Source: Sulfurospirillum diekertiae
Lineage (GTDB): Bacteria; Campylobacterota; Campylobacteria; Campylobacterales; Sulfurospirillaceae
Direction of reading: 5' to 3'
Assembly: GCF_011769985.2 (NCBI RefSeq)
Contig: NZ_CP039734.2
Location: forward strand, 2,046,001 to 2,110,000
DNA length: 64,000 nt
In this document: in pieces, positions 28,219 to 37,423 of the stretch
Layout: the number at the start of each line of letters is the position of its first letter
Numbering within the stretch: position 1 is the stretch's first letter
Position numbers and translations under genes: made by a program
Notes under the pieces: model-generated
Database searches by the model: none
What the model saw: the letters and a program-made list of their open reading frames with translations, nothing else
Told to the model about the DNA's origin: nothing

Positions 28219-29552
28219 TTAGTTTGGCTTCTAATAAAATATACTATTTTTTCAATCATATACCCAATTGCATCATCGCTCATACCAGGGTATAAACCAA
28301 TCCAAAAACTATCACTCATGATTTTGTCTGTATTGGGAAGTAAACCTATTACTCTATAATCTTTATCTTTTTCAAGTGACTCAAATAGAGGATGTCGTAG
28401 CATATTGCCCGCAAAAAGATTACGCGTTTGGATGTTGTTATTTTCAAGGTATTCGACCAGTTCATTGCGTGAAAATTTCACATTATCTTTTATGGTCATC
28501 ATAAAGCCAAACCAACTTGGATCGCTCTGCGGTTGTGCTTCTACCAAGATTAATTCTGGAACATCTTTGAATCCATTATAAAGTTTTTTAAAATTCACTT
28601 TTCTTTTTTCAACGAAACTTGGAAATTTCTCCAGTTGTGCGCATCCAACAGCAGCTTGCATATCGGACACTTTGAGGTTAAAACCAAAATGGCTATAGAC
28701 ATATTTATGGTCATACCCTTTAGGAAGGCTTCCAAACTGTTGCGTAAAGCGACATCCACAGGTATTATCCACACCACTCTCGCACCAACAGTCTCTTCCC
28801 CAATCACGCATGGAAAGCATAATCTTTTTAAGAAGAGGATTGTCTGTGTATGTTGCTCCGCCCTCACCCATTGTCATGTGATGTGGTGGGTAAAAACTAC
28901 TCGTTCCTATATCGCCCCATGTTCCTGTTGGCTTACCTTCATACGTTGAGCCAAGCGCATCACAATTGTCTTCAATGAGCCATAAATTGTGTTTATCGCA
29001 AAACGCTTTCACAACCTTAATGTTAAAAGGATTTCCTAACGTGTGGGCTATCATCACCGCTTTTGTTTTGGAACTCAGTGCTTGTTCTAACTGCGTCACG
29101 TCAATGTTAAAGTGTGTCAGTTCCATATCAACAAACACTGGCACGGCACCGTATTGAACAATAGGTGCTACGGTTGTTGGAAAGCCAGCGGCGACCGTGA
29201 TAACTTCATCGCCACGTTTGACTTGCCGCTCTTTTAGAAGTGGTGAAGTAAGTGCATAAAAAGCCAACAAATTGGCAGAACTGCCACTATTGACCAAGAA
29301 TGCCCATCTTACATGTAAAAACTTTGCTAACTCTTTTTCAAATTTTTTAGAATAATCCCCATAGGTCAACCAAAAATCAAGCGAACTATCGACAAGGTTC
29401 ATCATCTCTTTTTCATCAAAGACACGCCCTGCATAATTAACGCGACTCTCTCCCGCAACAAACGGTCTCGTTTGATTTTTTTTATGAACGAGTTCATAAT
29501 ATTGTTTTGTTTTTTCTAAAATCTCTTGCTTGAGTTGTTCTTCTTTGCTCAT
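28215..29552 (-). CDS. rfbH: CDP-4-keto-6-deoxyglucose 3-dehydratase (E1)
   Basis: 445 residues; PMP-dependent [2Fe-2S] enzyme that, with a separate reductase, removes the C-3 hydroxyl of CDP-4-keto-6-deoxyglucose to give a 3,6-dideoxy sugar. The usual PLP lysine is replaced by histidine (SFYPPHHMTMGEGG, His224/225), the hallmark of this family. Cys255, 257, 265 and 267 (CWCESGVDNTCGC) supply cluster ligands. A GTG at 29567 is upstream, but ATG 29552 forms a TAATG overlap with the preceding gene and has AAGG 6 bases before it. The partner reductase (E3, DdhD/AscD type) is not in the window. Confidence 0.93.
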   Translation of the reverse strand: MSKEEQLKQEILEKTKQYYELVHKKNQTRPFVAGESRVNYAGRVFDEKEMMNLVDSSLDFWLTYGDYSKKFEKELAKFLHVRWAFLVNSGSSANLLAFYALTSPLLKERQVKRGDEVITVAAGFPTTVAPIVQYGAVPVFVDMELTHFNIDVTQLEQALSSKTKAVMIAHTLGNPFNIKVVKAFCDKHNLWLIEDNCDALGSTYEGKPTGTWGDIGTSSFYPPHHMTMGEGGATYTDNPLLKKIMLSMRDWGRDCWCESGVDNTCGCRFTQQFGSLPKGYDHKYVYSHFGFNLKVSDMQAAVGCAQLEKFPSFVEKRKVNFKKLYNGFKDVPELILVEAQPQSDPSWFGFMMTIKDNVKFSRNELVEYLENNNIQTRNLFAGNMLRHPLFESLEKDKDYRVIGLLPNTDKIMSDSFWIGLYPGMSDDAIGYMIEKIVYFIRSQTN

Positions 29553-30474
29553 TATTTGCCTTTCCACATTGTATCTATTGCTTTTAGATACGGATCTTCT
29601 TTTATGGTTTGTATATCTAATTTATCTAAATTTTCTTGAAAATAACATCTCATCTTTGCTATCGCATTTTTGTGCGATGTGAACTGAAAATCGCCAAACT
29701 CTTTTAAAAGACGCTCATTATTGGACGTGTATTCGTTATTAAGCCCTTCATGAATGACTCTTATATCGGAATAAAAATCACCGACTTCATTCACTAAATT
29801 TGCTAATGTAATTAAATCTACTTTTGTGCCTGTCGTGACGTTATAGATTTTCTCTTTAGTATCGTTATAGATAAAAAAGTCGATTATTTTAACCAAATCA
29901 TCACTGTAAATATAGTCAAAATAGACATTCTTATTGATCGTTATAGGCAAATGCAATAAGTTTTTAACAATGGCATTTGAAATAAACTTATAGCGATAGT
30001 TTTCATACTCACCGTATGCTCCAAAAATCCGTAACTGTACAATGTTCTCAGACTTCTCAATAAAATGCGATGTAATGGATTTATAAAATCCATATTCATC
30101 TAAGGGCAACGCTTGTAAATAATCATCTTCTTTTGCTTCGATAATGGGCTTTTGCTTACTATACTCGGCACCACTCCCCAAAAGAGATGATTTTCTTTAC
30201 ATTTTTTTCGTGTTTAGCGATATTGAAAAAAATACGTAAATTGTACTCTGTCACATTTTTCATATCAGCAGTATCGCGGCCTCCACCACGATTGGCAGTA
30301 TGGACAATCACATCAATTTTATTTTTCTAAAATATATCTATCAACTGCTTTTTCATCACTTAAATCAAGCTCTTTACTAGATGGTATAAAAAGTGTGTCA
30401 TGATGATGCCCGAGAAGATACTCTTTTAGATGAGAGCCAATAAAGCCGCTAGAACCTGTAATGAAAATATTCAT
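29552..30474 (-). pseudogene. NAD-dependent sugar epimerase/reductase, two frameshifts
   Basis: About 306 codons in three frames. ATG 30474 starts MNIFITGSSGFIGSHLKEYL, a nucleotide-binding motif. After about 50 codons an extra A in the run near 30322-30326 shifts the frame (GAAAAAT where GAAAAT would read on). The next part, IDVIVHTANRGGGRDTADM to KKIISF, then shifts at a GGGG run (30176-30179). The last 208 codons read GSGAEYSK, DEYGFYKS (Tyr-Lys pair) and the C-terminal domain. Removing one A and one G restores a complete protein. Between a YerE-like enzyme and rfbH it would fit a YerF-like reductase or a CDP-dideoxyhexose reductase. It is a pseudogene, unless the indels are sequencing errors. 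Confidence 0.75.
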
Positions 30475-30477
30475 AAA

Positions 30478-32226
30478 TTAGTGTTCCAATGGTTTAATAA
30501 TCATTTGGGCGTTGAACTCTTCTCTTTCTAAAAAAGGATACATATCTTCAATAGGTTTATTGACAATAAGCTTTGGCTCAACCGTTGTCATTTGCTCTTG
30601 TAGACAGATATTAATGATTTCTGCCTCGTCTGATAGGAGTGTTTCGTGAATCTTTTGAGAAATCTCCTCTATGGTCGAGATCGTACTGCTTTTAAGTCCA
30701 TAGGCGTTTGCTATGCTTGCAAAATTTGGGACACTGTAATCTTTTTGTGTGCCAATGTATCTCTGTTCAAAATAAATTTCTTGAAATTGCCTCACCATAC
30801 CAAGGTTTGCATTATTCATGATAAATACTTTAATGGGTAAATTTCTTCTTTTAATGACTTCTAATTCTTGAATATTCATCTGAAATCCACCATCACCCAC
30901 AATCACAAGAGCTCTTTTTTTTGTGCCAATCGTTGCACCGATGGCTGTCGGTAAAGCAAAGCCCATGGCACCCATACCGCCAGAAAAAAGAACACGTTGA
31001 TCTGCTTTGGTCTCAAAGGACTGGGCGACCCACATTTGATGTTGCCCCACATCAACACAAATCATGTCATGATCAGAGGAAGATTGAGCAATCCATTGAA
31101 TGATTTGATTCGGTACTTTTGCTTTGCCATCAATGCCAGTTGTGGATGAATAGTTTTGCTTATACGTTACCAGTTTTTCAAGCCACTGACCTAAATTAAG
31201 TTTAAAATCATAGTGCGATAGTGTGTTGATAAAATCAGCAATATCACAATGCAAAGTGACATCTGCCTTGATTTTAGAGTCTAACTCATTGACATCTATA
31301 TCAACGTGTATGATTTTTGCTGCTCTTGCAAACGTTTTCAAATCGGTACCCGTTTGTCGTGTATCAAGGCGAGAGCCTAAGACAATAATTAAATCAGCAT
31401 TGGCTAAAGCTAAATTGCTGTATCGATTCCCGTAAGAGCCAATGAGTCCAAAATTATATTTATAATCGTCCTTAACAACATCTTTTCCCATTAGAGAGTA
31501 CACAACAGGCAAATTGGATTTTTCTAATAAGCGATGAATGGCTTCTGGTGCCAAGGATGAAAGGCGGCTACCTCCACCGACAAGTATAATAGGACGCTGA
31601 GATACCCTCAACATTTCTACAATTTTTTCAAAATCAATCTTATCACCCTGAATACGCATCATTTTATATTCATCACTCTCAAAAAAAGATTTTTGTTCGG
31701 ATGGATTGAAATCAGTCCGTTGAATATTCATTGGGATATCAATAAGTACAGGACCTTTTCTGCCATTTTGTGTTAAAAAATACGCTTTTTCAAGTTCATA
31801 ACGAAGGTTTTGAATCATATCAATCATAACCGCATATTTTGTAATGGGCTTAACGATACTGACAATATCGGTTTCTTGAAACCCTATTTGCCTTACAGGC
31901 GTATCGTATTTGTATTCATACGTATTGACCTGTCCTGTAATAAAGAGAGTAGAAATTGAGTCAAAAAAGCAACTTCCAATAGGTGTTATAAGATTGGTTG
32001 CGCCTGGTCCACTTGTGGCTGTTGCCACACCTGTTTTCCCACTCACACGGGCATATCCCTCAGCGGCAAACCCTGCTCCTTGTTCATGAATGGTATTGAC
32101 GATTTCAATACCTGTATTTTTATCAAAAGAATCATACAAATGAGCAACTGCACCGCCAATATACCCAAAAGCTTTATCAATGCCTTGATCAACTAAAAAT
32201 TGCACAATATAATCAGATGCTTTCAT
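30478..32226 (-). CDS. Thiamine-pyrophosphate enzyme, acetolactate synthase family (YerE-like)
   Basis: 582 residues in the three-domain TPP layout. The N-terminal domain has FGYIGGAVAHLYDSF and the catalytic Glu in IHEQGAGFAAEGYAR; a central domain follows; the C-terminal TPP motif runs from VGDGGFQMN to MNNANLGM. In the CDP-dideoxyhexose operon it is most simply a YerE-like enzyme. YerE adds a two-carbon unit from pyruvate to C-4 of CDP-3,6-dideoxy-4-hexulose. A paralogous acetolactate synthase for valine synthesis is the alternative, but no ilvH/ilvC neighbours exist. ATG 32226 overlaps the rfbG stop as ATGA; ATG 32238 is four codons upstream and also possible. Confidence 0.8.
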   Translation of the reverse strand: MKASDYIVQFLVDQGIDKAFGYIGGAVAHLYDSFDKNTGIEIVNTIHEQGAGFAAEGYARVSGKTGVATATSGPGATNLITPIGSCFFDSISTLFITGQVNTYEYKYDTPVRQIGFQETDIVSIVKPITKYAVMIDMIQNLRYELEKAYFLTQNGRKGPVLIDIPMNIQRTDFNPSEQKSFFESDEYKMMRIQGDKIDFEKIVEMLRVSQRPIILVGGGSRLSSLAPEAIHRLLEKSNLPVVYSLMGKDVVKDDYKYNFGLIGSYGNRYSNLALANADLIIVLGSRLDTRQTGTDLKTFARAAKIIHVDIDVNELDSKIKADVTLHCDIADFINTLSHYDFKLNLGQWLEKLVTYKQNYSSTTGIDGKAKVPNQIIQWIAQSSSDHDMICVDVGQHQMWVAQSFETKADQRVLFSGGMGAMGFALPTAIGATIGTKKRALVIVGDGGFQMNIQELEVIKRRNLPIKVFIMNNANLGMVRQFQEIYFEQRYIGTQKDYSVPNFASIANAYGLKSSTISTIEEISQKIHETLLSDEAEIINICLQEQMTTVEPKLIVNKPIEDMYPFLEREEFNAQMIIKPLEH

Positions 32227-33320
32227 TTGATAGTCCATGCTATATTTTTTTCTTTTGCATCAACAATGTAATTTTCCAAATCTTTTTGGCTTAGAATTTC
32301 ATGGGTTTCATAAAACGCTTTATACCATTTAACGGTCTTCTCAAATGTATCCTCGCTATCCCACACATCTTTCCAATGAAGCTTGATATGGGCTTTTGAG
32401 CAGTCTAATTTTAAAAGATTGGCTTCATGAAGCTGGTTTGGATCACGGTTTATTTCATACGCAATCGCATCCCAATGCTTCTTTACATGTAAAACCACTT
32501 CTTCGACGCAAATGCTTCCCTCATCACTGGGTCCAAAGTTCCATGCTTCTGCAAATTCAACTCGTTCTTCAAGCAGTTTTTGCCCGACCTGTAAATAGCC
32601 ACTGAGTGGTTCAAGGACATGTTGCCACGGTCTGGTCGCTTTTGGGTTTCGGATACTTACTTTTTTACCTTGACTGACGGAGAGCATAATATCGCTCATC
32701 AATCTATCTTGCGCCCAGTCTCCACCACCAATGACATTTCCAGCTCGACAAGTTGCTAAAAGCGTTTGATGCGATTTTTTGTAGTCGTTTGTATTAAAAT
32801 AAGAATTGCGATATGAAGTTGCGAGTAAATCTGCACATCCTTTTGAAGCGCTGTAAGGGTCATACCCGCCCATTGGGTCATTCTCTCGGTATCCCCAAAT
32901 CCACTCTTTATTTTCATAGGCTTTATCACTGGTGATGTTGACAATGGCTTTCACCTGATGTTTGCGACATGCCTCAAAAACTTTAAGGGTACCCATGACA
33001 TTGGTTTCATAGGTTTCGATAGGATTGGCATAAGAAGGTCTGACCAACGCTTGAGCAGCCAAATGAAAAACAATATCTGGCTTATAGGTTGCAAAAGTTT
33101 TATCTAACGTTTCTAAGTCTCGTATATCACCGATGATCGACGCGATATCAAGATCAAGCAATGCTAAATGATTGGGGTGGGTGGGAGCTTCCAAAGAATA
33201 GCCCACGACCTTAGCACCCATCTGCTTGAGCCAATACACAAGCCATGAGCCTTTAAAGCCTGTATGTCCTGTGACTAAGACAGTTTTATCTTTGTAGATA
33301 CCACCAAAAAGATGTTGCAT
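32223..33320 (-). CDS. rfbG: CDP-glucose 4,6-dehydratase
   Basis: 365 residues; converts CDP-glucose to CDP-4-keto-6-deoxyglucose. The start contains VLVTGHTGFKGSWLVYWLKQ, the form characteristic of RfbG. Ser/Thr and the Tyr-Lys pair are in TSDKAYENKEW and YDPYSASKGCAD. A GTG- or ATG-type extension to 33335 exists. ATG 33320 is preferred because it overlaps the rfbF stop as TAATG and has GGAAAG 7 bases upstream. With rfbF and rfbH it completes three of the four core steps to a CDP-3,6-dideoxyhexose. Confidence 0.95.
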   Translation of the reverse strand: MQHLFGGIYKDKTVLVTGHTGFKGSWLVYWLKQMGAKVVGYSLEAPTHPNHLALLDLDIASIIGDIRDLETLDKTFATYKPDIVFHLAAQALVRPSYANPIETYETNVMGTLKVFEACRKHQVKAIVNITSDKAYENKEWIWGYRENDPMGGYDPYSASKGCADLLATSYRNSYFNTNDYKKSHQTLLATCRAGNVIGGGDWAQDRLMSDIMLSVSQGKKVSIRNPKATRPWQHVLEPLSGYLQVGQKLLEERVEFAEAWNFGPSDEGSICVEEVVLHVKKHWDAIAYEINRDPNQLHEANLLKLDCSKAHIKLHWKDVWDSEDTFEKTVKWYKAFYETHEILSQKDLENYIVDAKEKNIAWTIK

Positions 33321-34093
33321 TACCAAACTTTCCATGGCGCTTTGTTCTCTTTCCAGAGTTTATTGAGTTTTTGGTTATCACGAAGTGTATCCATGGGTTG
33401 CCAAAAACCATCATGTTTATAAGCAAACATTTCACCATCTTTGGCTAAATTTTGTAAGGGAGCTTGTTCAAAAATACAATTTTCATCTTCAATAAGATAA
33501 TCAAATACTTTAGGTTCACATACAAAAAAGCCACCATTAACCCAACCCGCTTCTGTCTTTGGTTTCTCTATAAAACTGTTAATATTCATCGTTTCATCAA
33601 TATCAAGATTACCAAACCGCGCCTCTGGCTGAATTGCAGACATTGTAAGCGCTTTTCCATGCTTTTGATGAAAGGCTACCGTTTTTGCAATATCAATATC
33701 ACTCACGCCATCTCCATAGGTCAATAAAAAAGACTCGTCTCCTATATACTTTTGAGCACGCTTAATACGACCTCCGGTCATCGTATCAAGGCCGGTATCC
33801 ACAAGGGTGACTTTCCATGGCTCACTGGTATTATTATGCACTTCCATGCTATTAGTTTGAAGATCAATGGTTATATCACTTTGGTGCAAAAAATAATTTG
33901 CAAAATACTCTTTAATGTAATAGCCTTTATAACCAAGAAGCACGACAAATTCATTAAAACCATAATGGGAATAGATCTTCATAATATGCCATAAAATTGG
34001 CTTGCCACCAATTTCCACCATCGGTTTTGGTTTTATATCGGTCTCTTCTGCTATTCGTGTTCCATATCCACCTGCGAGTAATACGACTTTCAT
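33320..34093 (-). CDS. rfbF: Glucose-1-phosphate cytidylyltransferase
   Basis: 257 residues; makes CDP-glucose from CTP and glucose-1-phosphate. The nucleotide-binding loop is LLAGGYGTRIAEETDIKPKP, diagnostic for RfbF over the dTDP-forming RmlA. LLTYGDGVSDIDI carries the metal-binding Asp, and FIEKPKTEAGWVNGGFF follows. It is the first CDP-branch gene, 18 bases downstream of rmlD, so the two nucleotide-sugar pathways share an operon. Confidence 0.95.
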   Translation of the reverse strand: MKVVLLAGGYGTRIAEETDIKPKPMVEIGGKPILWHIMKIYSHYGFNEFVVLLGYKGYYIKEYFANYFLHQSDITIDLQTNSMEVHNNTSEPWKVTLVDTGLDTMTGGRIKRAQKYIGDESFLLTYGDGVSDIDIAKTVAFHQKHGKALTMSAIQPEARFGNLDIDETMNINSFIEKPKTEAGWVNGGFFVCEPKVFDYLIEDENCIFEQAPLQNLAKDGEMFAYKHDGFWQPMDTLRDNQKLNKLWKENKAPWKVW

Positions 34094-34111
34094 TGTATCT
34101 CCATAAATAAC

Positions 34112-34981
34112 TTATTCATTATTAACGTTTATTTTATACAAACATTCTTCCAAACTATCTTTCCAGTAAGAAATTTCTATGCCAAACTCATTTTTGATTT
34201 TTGATTTGTTTAAAAGAGAGTAGTGAGGCCTTGTTGCAGGTGTTGGGTACTGCGATGTTTCAATAGGATTGATTTTACATGTAAGCTTTGCCATCTGCAT
34301 AATCTCTCGTGCAAAATCATACCAACTGGCAACACCTTCATTAGAATAATTATAAATCTCCGTTTGGGTATTTTTGATTCTTGGCAGAATATCTAAAATC
34401 ACTTTCGCTAAATCTTTTGCATAAGTAGGACTCCCTACTTGATCGTAAATAACACCCAAAGAGTCTTTTTCTTTACCTAAACGAAGCATCGTTTTGACGA
34501 AGTTAGCACCATGACTACTGTAAACCCACGATGTTCGAATAATGACGCTATTGGGGAGCTTACCATGTAAAAGCGCATTCTCTCCACCCAACTTCGTTTT
34601 ACCATAAACCGATTGAGGATTGGTCTTATCTGTTTCGCCATAAGGTTTATGATTAGTTCCATCAAAAACATAATCCGTTGAGATATGAATCAGTTTGATA
34701 TGCTTTTCTTTTGCAATGCTTGCTAAATGCTCTACTGCTTGATGATTGATTTTATCGGCTAAAGCTTCTTCACTTTCAGCTTTATCGACTGCGGTATAAG
34801 CCGCACAGTTAATAATGGCATGAATAGTATTTTTTTCAACAAATGATTCAATAATGTGTTTATCCGTAATATCAAGTTGATCTTTACATGTAAAGAAAAA
34901 TGTATAGGGGAAATGGGGAGAAAGTGCTTGTATCTCGCTTCCTAATTGACCGTTTGCACCTGTCACTAAGATATTAAGCAT
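34112..34981 (-). CDS. rmlD: dTDP-4-dehydrorhamnose reductase
   Basis: 289 residues; last step of dTDP-L-rhamnose synthesis. VTGANGQLGSEIQ opens the Rossmann fold; HISTDYVFDG and YGKTKLGGE supply the Ser/Thr and Tyr-Lys active-site elements. It overlaps rmlC by 8 bases. It carries two palindrome copies, at 34275 and 34884, both read as x-Thr-Cys-Lys. The C-terminus extends with an Asn-rich end. The neighbours rmlC, rmlB and rmlA complete the pathway. Confidence 0.95.
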   Translation of the reverse strand: MLNILVTGANGQLGSEIQALSPHFPYTFFFTCKDQLDITDKHIIESFVEKNTIHAIINCAAYTAVDKAESEEALADKINHQAVEHLASIAKEKHIKLIHISTDYVFDGTNHKPYGETDKTNPQSVYGKTKLGGENALLHGKLPNSVIIRTSWVYSSHGANFVKTMLRLGKEKDSLGVIYDQVGSPTYAKDLAKVILDILPRIKNTQTEIYNYSNEGVASWYDFAREIMQMAKLTCKINPIETSQYPTPATRPHYSLLNKSKIKNEFGIEISYWKDSLEECLYKINVNNE

Positions 34982-35549
34982 AGTAATTTACGCCATATTC
35001 AAAAAGGTCATTGGTCTCTGCAAGTTTAGGTTGCTTGGTATCTTTTGCGGAGAGTTGAAACAAATCTGCACTCATTTGCCAATCAATACCCAGTTTTGGA
35101 TCATTAAATGAAATTCCTCGGTCACACTCAGGGGCATAGTAGTTATCGACTTTATAGGTAAAGGTACAGGTTTCACTCAGCACTACAAAACCATGAGCAA
35201 AGCCTCTTGGAATAAACATCTGTTTTTTATTTTTTCCATTAAGTTCTACAGCTACATACTTTCCAAATGTGGGACTCCCTACACGAATATCTACAGCAAC
35301 ATCCAGAACTCGTCCATCAATGACACGAACTAATTTTGATTGGGCAAAAGGTGCAAGTTGATAATGAAGTCCACGCAAAACACCATGATGACTTCGTGAT
35401 TCATTATCTTGACAAAAATTCACTTTGAAACCTACAAATGCTTCAAACATATCTTGTCTAAAGGTCTCTACAAAGTACCCTCGCTCATCACCATGTACTT
35501 TGGGCTCTATTATGATCACGTCTGGTATAGAGGTAGGCGTAAATATCAT
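34974..35549 (-). CDS. rmlC: dTDP-4-dehydrorhamnose 3,5-epimerase
   Basis: 191 residues; epimerises C-3 and C-5 of dTDP-4-keto-6-deoxyglucose. The cupin shows GVLRGLHYQLAP with the catalytic His, VRVIDGRVLDVAVDIR, IPRGFAHGFVVLSE and YYAPECDRGI. Length is as expected. It is separated from rmlB by the ligase gene at 35582-36400, an unusual interruption. The start is 32 bases after the ligase stop and is followed by rmlD with overlap. Confidence 0.95.
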   Translation of the reverse strand: MIFTPTSIPDVIIIEPKVHGDERGYFVETFRQDMFEAFVGFKVNFCQDNESRSHHGVLRGLHYQLAPFAQSKLVRVIDGRVLDVAVDIRVGSPTFGKYVAVELNGKNKKQMFIPRGFAHGFVVLSETCTFTYKVDNYYAPECDRGISFNDPKLGIDWQMSADLFQLSAKDTKQPKLAETNDLFEYGVNYYA

Positions 35550-35581
35550 CTCTTACTTCTTTCTTGTGTCATTTTTTATTT

Positions 35582-36400
35582 TTATATCTCTTCTTTTATT
35601 CTCATATAGATAGGAAACCGTGGTTTACCGCCTTTAGTCATCTCTTGAAATTTATAAGTAATCTTTGCACCAATGGCAGGAGGATTTTTACGTTCCGCAT
35701 CACTAAAGCCTGAACCGATGTCAAACATCACGCCATCATCCGTTTTACATGTAAGCGAACCAAAGCTATTTTTGTACTTGCCTTCGCCTTTGTGATGCTC
35801 CACCACTTCACACTCTGCATCTTGAAAACTTTTCACTTTCAGGCTATTAGGATCACGCTTAACGACATATTTGGTATCGGGATTGCGCACGACAACACCC
35901 TCTCCACCGCCTTTTTCAACTTCTGTAAGAAAACGTTTCAGATCATCATTGTCTTTACATGTAAACTGTTTTGCCACTTTGAGGTAGTCGGCTTGATTGA
36001 GTTTAAGATAATACTCCAACTTTACTAAACGCTGGATCAAACCACCATTTTCATTCGGCACATCAAAGGCGTAAAAAGCGATGTTTTTCCATCCATCATG
36101 CGGCTCTTTTTTCTTCACAATAGAGATAATAGTTTCAAAATCACCCCGTTTACTCCAAAGCTCTCCATCCACAGCAAAAGGAGGAAATCCTTCGGTAAAC
36201 CAAGCAGGAGCCGCAAGTTCAACGCCACCGCGTGAGATCAGTTTTTGCCCATCCCAGTACGCCCGCACTCCATCCATTTTTTCACTCATGAGCCACCCTG
36301 AAACGTCTTGTCCATCCCATTCTTGTAACAACATCAATTCAGGCTTAGCTCCAAACATTAAACTTGTTAACAGGAGCCAAGAGAGCATTAATCGCTTCAT
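35582..36400 (-). CDS. ATP-dependent DNA ligase, exported LigE type
   Basis: 272 residues. Residues 1-18 look like a signal peptide (MKRLMLSWLLLTSLMFGA). The nucleotidyltransferase core shows motif I SEKMDGVRAYW with nucleophile Lys41. FYAFDVP (III), GEGVVVRNPD (IV) and LKVKSF (V) follow. A C-terminal OB-fold ends it. The small size and the leader match the Lig E group found in Neisseria, Haemophilus and Campylobacter, thought to seal DNA outside the cytosol. It lies between rmlB and rmlC, abutting the rmlB stop; its function is not related to rhamnose. Two palindromes lie inside it (35745, 35955). Confidence 0.88.
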   Translation of the reverse strand: MKRLMLSWLLLTSLMFGAKPELMLLQEWDGQDVSGWLMSEKMDGVRAYWDGQKLISRGGVELAAPAWFTEGFPPFAVDGELWSKRGDFETIISIVKKKEPHDGWKNIAFYAFDVPNENGGLIQRLVKLEYYLKLNQADYLKVAKQFTCKDNDDLKRFLTEVEKGGGEGVVVRNPDTKYVVKRDPNSLKVKSFQDAECEVVEHHKGEGKYKNSFGSLTCKTDDGVMFDIGSGFSDAERKNPPAIGAKITYKFQEMTKGGKPRFPIYMRIKEEI

Positions 36401-37423
36401 TTATGCCTCTGTTGTGTATTTTCTCAAATACCACTGAATCGTTTTAAGAATGCCGCTTTCAAAGTTTTCTTCTGCTTCCCAACCTAGTTTTGTCTCAATT
36501 TTGGTGGCATCAATGGCGTAACGTCTATCATGCCCTGCTCTATCTTCCACAAAGGTAATCTGCTCTTTATACGAAGTGGCTTTTGGTTTTAGGGTATCGA
36601 GTATCTCACAAATCTTATGAGCGATATAAAGGTTATCTCGCTCATTGCGTCCACCAATATTATAGGTTTCTCCTGAGTTTCCTTCATGGAAGACCAAATC
36701 AATGCCTTTGCAGTGATCTAGCACATAGAGCCAATCACGGATATTTTTTCCATCACCGTAAATGGGGATTTTTTGATTGGACAATGCTTTGCGTATGATC
36801 GTAGGAATCAGTTTTTCATCGTGTTGTTTAGGTCCATAGTTGTTGGAACAGTTGGTGATGACCGTATTCATTCCATACGTATGATGATAGGCGCGTACGA
36901 TCATATCACTGCTTGCTTTGGAAGCTGAATAGGGAGAGTTGGGTGCATAGCTTGTGTTTTCTGTAAAAAGTCCCGTAGCGCCAAGCGTTCCATAGACTTC
37001 ATCGGTTGAGATATGATGGAAACGACACTCCTCATAGCCCTCTTTGAAGATGAAAGGTTTTTCCATCCAGGTTTTATACGCCACATCAATGAGCGTAAAG
37101 GTTCCATTGACATTGGTTTCGATGAACACGCCTGGGTTTTTGATGGAGTTATCCACATGCGACTCTGCTGCAAAGTGAATCACGCCTTGGATATCATATT
37201 TTTCAAACAGAGACTCGACTAGAGCCCTATCACAAATATCCCCTTGTACAAAAGTATAACGATCACTTTTTTCTACCTCTTTGAGGTTATCTAAATTACC
37301 AGCATAGGTTAAAAGATCCAAATTGATCAGATGGTACTCTGAATACTTTTCCAAAAAATACGGTACAAAGTTAGACCCAATAAACCCTGCACAACCGGTG
37401 ACTAAAATACATTTTTGACTCAT
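36401..37423 (-). CDS. rmlB: dTDP-glucose 4,6-dehydratase
   Basis: 340 residues; forms dTDP-4-keto-6-deoxyglucose. [20 protein letters not shown] binds [26 protein letters not shown] and the C-terminal [14 protein letters not shown] are typical of RmlB. It overlaps rmlA by 4 bases (ATGA) and abuts the ligase gene downstream. The later enzymes rmlC and rmlD lie beyond the ligase gene. Confidence 0.96.
   Translation of the reverse strand: MSQKCILVTGCAGFIGSNFVPYFLEKYSEYHLINLDLLTYAGNLDNLKEVEKSDRYTFVQGDICDRALVESLFEKYDIQGVIHFAAESHVDNSIKNPGVFIETNVNGTFTLIDVAYKTWMEKPFIFKEGYEECRFHHISTDEVYGTLGATGLFTENTSYAPNSPYSASKASSDMIVRAYHHTYGMNTVITNCSNNYGPKQHDEKLIPTIIRKALSNQKIPIYGDGKNIRDWLYVLDHCKGIDLVFHEGNSGETYNIGGRNERDNLYIAHKICEILDTLKPKATSYKEQITFVEDRAGHDRRYAIDATKIETKLGWEAEENFESGILKTIQWYLRKYTTEA

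Noticed and set aside
30478-32226. Acetolactate synthase for valine synthesis (ilvB)
   Set aside because: No ilvH or ilvC beside it, and it lies between CDP-sugar genes; kept as an alternative only.
36901-37222. Extra frames on both strands within rmlB
   Set aside because: Shadows of a well-conserved gene with no family signature.
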